Below are positions 1-5,584 of a stretch of DNA of 7,203 nt, in pieces; position 1 is the stretch's first letter; every line of letters starts with the position of its first letter. The position numbers and the translations under genes were made by a program. The notes under the pieces were generated by a model. It did not search any database and was not told the origin of the DNA. It saw nothing but the letters and a program-made list of their open reading frames with translations. The stretch lies in the NCBI GenBank assembly GCA_027592155.1, contig JAQCKY010000103.1:1-7203 (forward strand), read 5' to 3'. The stretch comes from Pseudomonadota bacterium (GTDB lineage Bacteria > Pseudomonadota > Alphaproteobacteria > Rhodospirillales > UBA2165).

Positions 1-1
1 C

Positions 2-742
2 ATCGACGCAGCCGGGCGCGGCATCGGCTGGACCAATGGCGATTACGGCCATGGGCGCAGCTACAGCTTTACCGATCCGGACGGCCATAAGATGGAAATT
101 TACTACGAGGAAGAAAAATACGATCCGCCCGCCGAGATGCGGTCGGCCCTGCGCAACCAGCCAATGCGCTATTCGGGACGCGGGATCGGCGTGCGCAAGA
201 CCGATCATCTGGCGCTGCTGTGCAAGGATGTACCGGCCAACCGCGCCTTTGCCGAACAGGCGCTCGGCCTTCAGCTTCGCGAACAGATCCGATTCGATGA
301 CGGCGCGACCGAAATCGGCTCCTGGCTAAGCTCCAACGCGGTGCATCACGAAGTCGCCTATGTACGCGATTCGCGCAGCCTCAGCGGGCGGCTGCACCAT
401 TTCTCCCTGTGGGTGGATAATCGCGACGATTTACTGCGCGCCGCCGATATCTTCCGCGAAAACGGCATTACGATCGAGGCCGGCCCGTCCCGCCACAATA
501 ACTCGCAGGCGTTTTACCTCTATTCCTACGAGCCCGGCGGCAACCGGATCGAAGTCTATACCAGCGGCTTTTTTGTCTTCGCCCCCGATTTCGAGCCGAT
601 CATATGGGACGAGGAAAACCGTGAAGGCGGCGTTTACTGGGGGGCCAAGCTACCGGAAAGCTTCGCCACCTACGGCACGCCGGACGTCGGCTCGCAGGAT
701 CACGTCACGGTCGCGCCCGGCCCGGTGATCGATCCACGATAG
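2..742 (+). CDS. Extradiol ring-cleavage dioxygenase, VOC / catechol 2,3-dioxygenase type (5' truncated)
   Basis: The reading frame is open from base 2, so the gene begins left of the window; the ATG at 92 is internal, because conserved VOC sequence (FTDPDGHKMEIYYE) lies before and across it. 246 residues are visible and, against the roughly 310 of XylE-type enzymes, about 70-90 N-terminal residues are missing. The family cleaves catecholic rings next to the two hydroxyls using Fe(II) and O2 in the cytoplasm. The C-terminal catalytic domain is complete: TDHLALL (His codon at 206-208) and GRLHHFSLWVD supply the two iron histidines, and NRIEVYTSGF supplies the iron glutamate. SNAVHHEVAYV, GPSRH and the following Tyr match the second-sphere His199, His246 and Tyr255 of XylE. 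All catalytic positions appear intact, so the enzyme is probably active. The substrate is unknown. It converges on hyuA, so it belongs to another transcript. Confidence 0.9.
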   Translation: MDAAGRGIGWTNGDYGHGRSYSFTDPDGHKMEIYYEEEKYDPPAEMRSALRNQPMRYSGRGIGVRKTDHLALLCKDVPANRAFAEQALGLQLREQIRFDDGATEIGSWLSSNAVHHEVAYVRDSRSLSGRLHHFSLWVDNRDDLLRAADIFRENGITIEAGPSRHNNSQAFYLYSYEPGGNRIEVYTSGFFVFAPDFEPIIWDEENREGGVYWGAKLPESFATYGTPDVGSQDHVTVAPGPVIDPR

Positions 743-773
743 GCGCGGTATCGGATAACGGTCGGGGTACGGG

Positions 774-2867
774 TTAGGCGCGGCTGCCGATGGCAATCAC
801 CAGATTGCCAAAACGATCGACCTCAACGCTATCGCCCGGCATGACAACCGTGGTCGACGCATGTTCTTCGATCAGCGCCGGGCCGGCGATGCGGTTGCCT
901 GCCAAAAGAGCCGTGCGCGCGAAGGTCGGCGTCTCTATAAAGTCGCCAATGTCGTTAAAGAAGACCGGCCGCGTACCAGTGACCGCGTCTTTGGGCGGAG
1001 CCTCCACGCCGGCGGGCACTGTTTCCTGCGGCGGTTTGCGCATGATTCCGGTCACCGTCGACCGCAGGCTGACGATCTCCGCGTTTTCCTCGGGCGCCGA
1101 TGTGCCATAGCGCAGCGCATGCATCTCATCGAATAACTGCTTTATCGTTGCCCGATTCTCTGTCTCGAACACCGCCATCGGCAGATCGACCGTCACCGCG
1201 TGTTCCTGACCGACATAGCGCATATCGGCGGCGCGCTTGACGGTGACCAGTTCGGGTACGACCGAGGCGCCGTCGATTGCCGCCCGTCCTTCATCTTCCA
1301 TTTCCGCATAGATCCGCTCGACCGCATCAAACGGCGCGTCTTCGAGCGCGGTAAACCAGGTCCGCACAAAATCGTAGCGAAGATCCGAGAACAGCATGCC
1401 AAAGGCGGAAAAGACGCCGGGCGCCCGCGGTATGATGACCTGGCGGATACTCAGCTCGCGCGCAACGGCAGCCGCATGCAGCGGCCCCGCACCGCCATAG
1501 GCAACCATCGCAAAATCGCCGACATCGAGACCCCGTTCCGTGGTCACGCCCTTCACCGCACAGGACATCGCGGTGACCGCGATACGTAGAATACCGTCGG
1601 CAGCCGCCGTTACATCCATCCCCAACGGGTCCGCGAGGCGGTTCTTCATCGCCTTCTCTGCCGCCTCTACATCCAGCACCATCTCACCGCCCAGAAACCG
1701 ATCGGCACCCAGCCGACCCAGCAGCAGATTTGCATCGGTTACCGTCGGCTCGTCCCCCCCGTTGGGATAACAGGCCGGGCCCGGAACCGCGCCGGCGCTC
1801 TGCGGGCCGACATGAAGCGCGCCGTCGTCCTCGACCCGCGCGATGGAGCCGCCCCCGGCGGAGACCTCGAAAATATCCATCATCGCAATCTGAACCGGCA
1901 GAGCCTTTTCATAACCGCCAAGCAAGGCGGTGCCGGTGGTCAACGCTTCACCCTTGTGAATCACGCCGGCCTTTGCGGTCGTTCCGCCCATATCGAACGC
2001 GATCGCATTCTCCAGCCCAAGCGCCTTGCACAGAGCCTGCGTGCCGATAACACCCGCCGCCGGGCCCGATTCCAGCATCCGGATACAGTAATTCTGCGCT
2101 TCGCTGGCCTCATAAAGACCGCCGGTGGACTGGACGACCAGGAAGGATCCATCGAACCCGGCACGCCGCAGATGCTCTTCAATCTCGCGGATATAGAAAC
2201 GCACGCGGGGCCCGATATAGGCGTTTGCCACCACGGTCGAGGTCCGCTCGAATTCCCGGTATTCCTGGGACAGCTCATGCGAGGCCGAGACGAACAGATG
2301 GGGGTAGGCCTGCTCCAGAATCTGTTTCGCACGGATTTCATGCTCGGGATTGCGGTAGCAGTGGAGAAACAGGATCGCCACCGCCTCGATACCCAGATCA
2401 TTTATCTTTGCGCCAAGCGCCGCGAGATCAGCCTCATCCAGCGGCGTCAGGATTTCGCCCGACGCGAGGACGCGCTCCTTCGCCTCAAAGCGCAGGGCGC
2501 GCTCAACCAACGGCTCGTGCTTCTGGAAAAACAGATTGTAGGCATCGGGCCGGTTGATCCGCCCGATTTCATAGACATCGCGAAACCCCTCGGTGGTAAT
2601 CAGCGCCGTCTTCGCGCCAGTACGTTCAAGGATGGTATTGATCGCAACCGTCGATCCGTGGAGGAAGAGCCCCGCCGACGCGAAGTCCGTCCCGGCCTTT
2701 GCTACCCCGGCTTCGATGCCTTCCACCAGATGCCCTGGCGTCGACAGCGCCTTGCCGAGAAGCAACGCCCCGCTTTCTTCATCAAACGCGGCAACATCGG
2801 TAAAGGTTCCTCCAATGTCTGCCGCCAGCCTGATCCGTGACCCGTCCTTCTTACTGTCGTCGACCAC
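774..2867 (-). CDS. hyuA: Hydantoinase/oxoprolinase family protein, subunit A (HyuA-type)
   Basis: 697 residues, the usual full length for HyuA-type subunits. The family pairs with HyuB to hydrolyse cyclic amides or imides with ATP (N-methylhydantoin, 5-oxoproline), and relatives are ketone carboxylase subunits. Visible landmarks are the ATP phosphate loop DIGGTFTD (17-24), HGSTVAINTILERTGAKTA (70-88), EYREFERTSTVVANAYIGP (202-220), ESGPAAG (266-272), the second nucleotide motif DMGGTTAKAG (292-301), SAGGGSIA (336-343), GPQSAGAVPGPACY (354-367) and TDANLLLGRL (377-386). The order is the Hydantoinase_A N-terminal domain, then the Hydantoinase_A core, then the C-terminal region. The start is GTG at 2867: an in-frame TGA lies four codons upstream, no ATG precedes the phosphate loop, and GAGGA sits about six bases before it. 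There is no signal peptide or membrane segment, so it is cytoplasmic. Its partner hyuB is upstream on the same strand but separated by an opposing small gene. The exact substrate cannot be inferred. Confidence 0.93.
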   Translation of the reverse strand: MVDDSKKDGSRIRLAADIGGTFTDVAAFDEESGALLLGKALSTPGHLVEGIEAGVAKAGTDFASAGLFLHGSTVAINTILERTGAKTALITTEGFRDVYEIGRINRPDAYNLFFQKHEPLVERALRFEAKERVLASGEILTPLDEADLAALGAKINDLGIEAVAILFLHCYRNPEHEIRAKQILEQAYPHLFVSASHELSQEYREFERTSTVVANAYIGPRVRFYIREIEEHLRRAGFDGSFLVVQSTGGLYEASEAQNYCIRMLESGPAAGVIGTQALCKALGLENAIAFDMGGTTAKAGVIHKGEALTTGTALLGGYEKALPVQIAMMDIFEVSAGGGSIARVEDDGALHVGPQSAGAVPGPACYPNGGDEPTVTDANLLLGRLGADRFLGGEMVLDVEAAEKAMKNRLADPLGMDVTAAADGILRIAVTAMSCAVKGVTTERGLDVGDFAMVAYGGAGPLHAAAVARELSIRQVIIPRAPGVFSAFGMLFSDLRYDFVRTWFTALEDAPFDAVERIYAEMEDEGRAAIDGASVVPELVTVKRAADMRYVGQEHAVTVDLPMAVFETENRATIKQLFDEMHALRYGTSAPEENAEIVSLRSTVTGIMRKPPQETVPAGVEAPPKDAVTGTRPVFFNDIGDFIETPTFARTALLAGNRIAGPALIEEHASTTVVMPGDSVEVDRFGNLVIAIGSRA

Positions 2868-3100
2868 TCTATGTCCTCATTCACTACAAATTTTCGCAAC
2901 CGACCGGCAAGGAAAGTGGCATTGTCCGAACCCTCAATCCCGTCCCTTGATGATGTAACATTAGCGGCGGATCGCTGCATCTCTGAATTTCGCCGTCGCA
3001 AATGATCCCTGCCAAAACCACCGCCAGCGCCTCCAATGTTTTCCGGGCCAATCAGCGGGTTTCCTGATATTTTGGCGGCGCATCAAAGGATCAGCCGGGC
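2868..3100. other. Intergenic region between hyuA and the small CPCC gene
   Basis: These 233 bases separate two diverging starts (hyuA leftward, the 74-residue gene rightward). No convincing gene was found on either strand: a minus-strand frame entering from hyuA lacks a family match and is a shadow. The region must hold the small gene's promoter and possibly one for hyuA. A 9-base palindrome ATGTAACAT lies at 2953-2961, and TGATATTTT at 3065-3073 resembles an extended -10 element for the plus strand, but no matching -35 box is visible. These are only hints. If hyuA has no promoter of its own, it would depend on read-through from hyuB across this region. Confidence 0.5.
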
Positions 3101-3325
3101 ATGACCGATTCAAAACCTGCGGATACCGCATCGAACCGCTTCCAGTATGGCGACCAGTCCGCCCATCTCGCCTTTCAGCGGCAACTCACCGAACTGCTCA
3201 GCCAGGCCGACATCACCGAAGAACAGCGGCAACAATTCCTGATCGCCGCAACCTGCCCCTGCTGCGGTGCCGGCGGATTGTCGTTAAGCCTTAAACTCAA
3301 AACGGATACGACACCGGGATTTTAG
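3101..3325 (+). CDS. Small unrecognised protein with a CPCC cysteine cluster
   Basis: 74 residues; I do not recognise the family. The N-terminal 20 or so residues are polar and probably flexible. Residues about 20-50 look amphipathic and helical (AFQRQLTELLSQADITEEQ). They are followed by TCPCCGAGG (Cys52, Cys54, Cys55) and a short beta-like, basic tail ending KLKTDTTPGF. The CPCCG group resembles one knuckle of a zinc ribbon, but a second cysteine pair is absent, so metal binding would need a dimer or partner. Codon third positions are mostly G or C, as in the neighbouring genes, which supports real coding. AAAGGA at 3085-3090 is a plausible ribosome site ten bases before the ATG. It lies between hyuB and hyuA on the opposite strand, and its stop overlaps the hyuB stop. 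A regulatory or accessory role for HyuAB is possible but unproven. No transmembrane segment or signal peptide is seen. Confidence 0.7.
   Translation: MTDSKPADTASNRFQYGDQSAHLAFQRQLTELLSQADITEEQRQQFLIAATCPCCGAGGLSLSLKLKTDTTPGF
3322..3325. other. Four-base overlap of convergent stop codons
   Basis: The bases TTAG contain TAG (3323-3325), which ends the small plus-strand gene, and read on the other strand contain TAA, which ends hyuB. The two genes therefore meet tail to tail with no spacer and no room for a terminator. A short CGGG/CCCG stem with a seven-base loop spans the site, which is too weak to call a terminator. Confidence 0.85.
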
Positions 3326-5100
3326 CCCGCCGCCTGAAGGTCTTGTGACTTCAGATCGGCACGGGCGCGCTCGGTTGCAGAAATATCGGCTTCCAGGGTC
3401 GCCGGATCGATAATCACGCCATAGTCCGCTGATGCCGACTCTATCGAGACATAGCCCTGACGGACATCGTTGACGACTTTCTCGACGCTTCGCTCATAGG
3501 GCGGACCAAACCCGCCGCCCCCGCCCGATCGCATGCGATAGGCATCGCCAGCTTTCAGGTTAACTGCAAACACCTTGGCGTTTGGCAGATCGTCCAGCCA
3601 TTTCCCGTCCATCAGCAGTCCAACATTGTTGCCATGCGCCTCAAGACCGCCTTCAAGACCCCAGGGCAGGCAATGCGCCCGTTCGCCACGCGTTGTCAGA
3701 TTGAAGTCGGAAAGCGCCTTGACCTCATATTCGATACCCAGACCGCCGCGATTGCGGCCCGCGCCGCAGGAATCGGGGATCAGCGCATGGCTCGTTACCA
3801 CCATTGGGAACCGGTTTTCGGTCAGCTCAATCGGCGTGTTATGGGTATCGCCGTCGTTGAGACACACGGTCGCGGAAACGCCGTCCTCGTTGTGCTTTGC
3901 GCCCCACCCGCCGCCCAGCGGGCCGCTCGAACCGATAAACAACCGTTTCTCTTTCAAATCGATTCCATGGAACATCGCCATGCCAAGATCCGCGTGGTGA
4001 CCGGCAATCACACGATCGGGAATAACCGGCGCCAGCGCCTTGAAGATTGTATCGATCACGGTCATCGGAATGGTCATCCAGACCCGCATCGGCGCCGGGC
4101 GCACCGCGCTCACCACCCGCCCCGGCGGGATGATGACCTTGAGCGGTCGCAGGCTGCCGTCGTTGACAGGATAGTCGGTCGGCGATGTCAGGCATTTGTA
4201 GGCAACCTGCGCGCAGGCATAGCCGGTGGTGATACCCGAGTTGTAGAACCCGCGCACCTGATCCGACACGTTCGACAGGTCTACGGTCATGGAATCTCCC
4301 TCGACGATCACCTTGACCCGAATGGGGATACGCGTGCCGATATCGATCCCGTCATCATCCATAAAGGATTCAGCCTCGTAGACGCCATCCGGAATGGTGA
4401 GGGTGCGGGCGCGCGCCGCGCGTTCGGAATGGTCCATGATGTCGCTGATCGCGCCGAGAACATCGTCGCGGCCGTAGCGCTCCAGCAATTCGATAAACCC
4501 GCGCTCGCCGGTTTTGACCGCAGAGACCTGCGCCCGCAAATCGCCCATCGCGCGATCGGGGATGTGGACGTTCATCTTAATGATGTCCAGTAGGTCCTGA
4601 TTGACCTCCCCGGCCTTGTATAGCTTGAGGATCGGAACCTGGAGCCCCTCGGAATAGATGTCCGTGGTGATGCCGCCCAGGGCACCGCCAATTTCGAGCC
4701 AGTGCGCCATACAGCAGGCAAACCCCGCCAGCTCGTCCTTATAAAAAATGGGCAGGCTGAGCGTGATGTGATTCAGATGGCTGCCGGTGATATAGGCATC
4801 ATTGGTGACCAGGATATCGCCCGGTCCGATCCCCTCGACCCCGAAATGCTCAAGCTTCGCCTTGAGCGTCGCCGCCATGCCGCGAATAAACATTGGCAGA
4901 CCAAGTCCGATCGAGACTGTTTCGCCCTCGGCGGTAAACAAACCAACCGTAAAATCGAGCGCCTCATAGATAATGATATTGTAAGCGGTACGGGTGAGGT
5001 TGGTCTTCATATCCTCCGTTACCGCCATGACCCCGCTGCGCACGAGTTCCGTCACCACCGGATCGACGGTGGTTGCGCCTGGGTCCTTACTCGATGCCAT
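3322..5100 (-). CDS. hyuB: Hydantoinase/oxoprolinase family protein, subunit B (HyuB-type)
   Basis: 592 residues, within the usual range for HyuB subunits, and complete. It is the partner of HyuA in ATP-dependent opening of cyclic amides or imides; homologous subunits in acetone and acetophenone carboxylases carry the metal and carboxylation site. Landmarks are the N-terminal DPVVTELVRSGVMAVTEDM (13-31), TNDAYITGSHLNHITLSLP (99-117), MAHWLEIGGALGGI (131-144), the Gly-rich GPLGGGWGAKHNEDG in the second half, and the typical C-terminal SGGGGGFGPPYERS followed by VRQGYVSIESASADYGVII. His108 and His133 match in spacing the two metal histidines of acetone carboxylase, but the usual HxxD aspartate is His111 here. 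The start is ATG at 5100, preceded by AAGGG about six bases away. A near-palindrome about 40 bases upstream may be its operator. It is divergent from the amidase operon and sits upstream of hyuA. The substrate is not determined. Confidence 0.93.
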   Translation of the reverse strand: MASSKDPGATTVDPVVTELVRSGVMAVTEDMKTNLTRTAYNIIIYEALDFTVGLFTAEGETVSIGLGLPMFIRGMAATLKAKLEHFGVEGIGPGDILVTNDAYITGSHLNHITLSLPIFYKDELAGFACCMAHWLEIGGALGGITTDIYSEGLQVPILKLYKAGEVNQDLLDIIKMNVHIPDRAMGDLRAQVSAVKTGERGFIELLERYGRDDVLGAISDIMDHSERAARARTLTIPDGVYEAESFMDDDGIDIGTRIPIRVKVIVEGDSMTVDLSNVSDQVRGFYNSGITTGYACAQVAYKCLTSPTDYPVNDGSLRPLKVIIPPGRVVSAVRPAPMRVWMTIPMTVIDTIFKALAPVIPDRVIAGHHADLGMAMFHGIDLKEKRLFIGSSGPLGGGWGAKHNEDGVSATVCLNDGDTHNTPIELTENRFPMVVTSHALIPDSCGAGRNRGGLGIEYEVKALSDFNLTTRGERAHCLPWGLEGGLEAHGNNVGLLMDGKWLDDLPNAKVFAVNLKAGDAYRMRSGGGGGFGPPYERSVEKVVNDVRQGYVSIESASADYGVIIDPATLEADISATERARADLKSQDLQAAG

Positions 5101-5132
5101 TTTCGTCCCTTACCGTGAAATCATATATGTAC

Positions 5133-5146
5133 TGGCATATATACCA
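5133..5146. promoter_or_regulatory. Near-palindromic operator candidate upstream of hyuB
   Basis: TGGCATATATACCA is a 14-base palindrome with one mismatched pair, centred about 40 bases before the hyuB start. The arms TGG/CCA around an AT core resemble operators of GntR-family (FCD subgroup) regulators. An overlapping repeat, ATATATG (5123-5129) and CATATAT (5136-5142), shares part of it. The AT-rich core may also include a -10 element for hyuB. The regulator gene is not in the window. Confidence 0.45.
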
Positions 5147-5216
5147 AGAAGGACCGGGCGGTGCGAACAAGGATATGGCCTGGCCCGGCTTTCATTGGCC
5201 TGACGCCTATGCGAAC

Positions 5217-5229
5217 ACGGGCTGCCCGT
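5217..5229. promoter_or_regulatory. Perfect inverted repeat, possible enhancer site
   Basis: ACGGGC-T-GCCCGT has perfect six-base arms around one base. It is centred about 100 bases upstream of the predicted sigma-54 transcription start, a normal distance for an activator of sigma-54 promoters. It does not resemble the NtrC consensus. Function is inferred from position only. Confidence 0.35.
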
Positions 5230-5259
5230 AAAACAGGCACACCAAATTCTTCCCGATCA

Positions 5260-5275
5260 GGAACCCCGGGATTCC
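5260..5275. promoter_or_regulatory. GC-rich near-palindrome upstream of the sigma-54 promoter
   Basis: GGAACCCCGGGATTCC is a 16-base palindrome with one mismatched pair, ending 23 bases before the -24 element. It may be a regulator site, or a chance feature of GC-rich DNA. Confidence 0.3.
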
Positions 5276-5298
5276 GGCCCCGAAGGGATGGACGAATC

Positions 5299-5314
5299 TG
5301 GCATGGTTCTTGCA
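5299..5314 (+). promoter_or_regulatory. Sigma-54 (RpoN) -24/-12 promoter for the atzG-atzE-atzH operon
   Basis: TGGCATG-GTTC-TTGCA matches the consensus TGGCACG-N4-TTGCW at all but one position, with the invariant GG (5300-5301) and GC (5312-5313) twelve bases apart as required. Transcription should start near 5325, giving a leader of about 70 bases before atzG. Sigma-54 promoters need an ATP-dependent activator such as NtrC and are common on nitrogen-scavenging genes, which suits an amidase operon. The prediction also excludes the upstream ATG at 5288 as the start of atzG. Confidence 0.75.
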
Positions 5315-5395
5315 TTGAGGATGGCAGGAGGCCCGGCTACCGCCAAATGGTGCTCGCCGAGAGTTTTTGGGCATAACGTAAGGGGCAAAACCAAG

Positions 5396-5584
5396 ATGCC
5401 GGATCCGAACGACAAATGGGATGAATTCGCCGCTCTGGCAGCCCAAGCGGCTGGTATCGAATTGCCGCCAGCAACCCGCCCCCAAATCATAGGGCATTTT
5501 TCCATCCTGGCCGACCATGCGGCCCGCGTGATGGCAATTGAGATCGATGACCATGTCGAGCCTGCCCCGGTTTTCCGGCCGTGA
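5396..5584 (+). CDS. atzG: AtzG-like (DUF4089) small subunit of an amidase complex
   Basis: 62 residues. AtzG is a GatC-like small protein that wraps around and stabilises the AtzE amidase; the pair is the 1-carboxybiuret hydrolase of cyanuric acid breakdown, and HpxX is the counterpart in oxalurate use. The sequence shows the family pattern: WDEFAALAAQAAGIELPP, a middle helix around IIGHFSILADHAARVMA, and the typical ending VEPAPVFRP. The ATG at 5396 is chosen because the family starts close to the first helix and AAGGGG (5380-5385) lies ten bases before it. The same frame is open back to 5288, but that start would lie upstream of the predicted transcription start. Its stop overlaps the GTG start of the amidase (GTGA), pointing to translational coupling and equal production of the two subunits. 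It has no catalytic residues of its own. Confidence 0.85.
   Translation: MPDPNDKWDEFAALAAQAAGIELPPATRPQIIGHFSILADHAARVMAIEIDDHVEPAPVFRP

Larger units (their letters stand above)
5101..5395. promoter_or_regulatory. Divergent control region between hyuB and the atzG-atzE-atzH operon
   Basis: These 295 bases hold no convincing gene. They contain, from left to right: the hyuB ribosome site, an AT-rich near-palindrome close to hyuB, two GC-rich inverted repeats, a sigma-54 promoter facing right, and the atzG ribosome site. The open frames here (for example the extension of the atzG frame back to 5288) lack family matches. The arrangement fits a shared control region that could switch both operons, perhaps with separate regulators for each side. 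Confidence 0.6.

Noticed and set aside
740..783. Direct repeat TAGGCGCGG at 740-748 and 775-783 around the convergent gene ends
   Set aside because: Only nine bases and GC-rich, partly within coding sequence; no inverted repeat or T-run supports a terminator or mobile element.
1812..2840. Long plus-strand open frame (342 codons) inside hyuA
   Set aside because: It is fully antisense to a well-conserved gene, its protein has no family pattern and is rich in Arg, Gln and His; long antisense frames are expected opposite GC-biased codons.
2702..3001. Minus-strand open frame running from the intergenic region into hyuA
   Set aside because: It overlaps the conserved phosphate-loop region of HyuA in another frame and shows no family features; the GTG start at 2867 explains hyuA fully.
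2999..3026. Possible minus-strand sigma-54 site (TGGCAGG ... TTTGC) upstream of hyuA
   Set aside because: The GG-to-GC spacing is two bases too long, and this spacing is critical for sigma-54 promoters.
3290..3340. Possible terminator (TTAAG-C-CTTAA, and CGGG/CCCG stem) at the small gene / hyuB junction
   Set aside because: The stems are four to five pairs, one is AT-rich and neither is followed by a T-run.
3634..4593. Plus-strand open frame (319 codons) inside hyuB
   Set aside because: Same reason: antisense shadow of a conserved gene with no recognisable domain.
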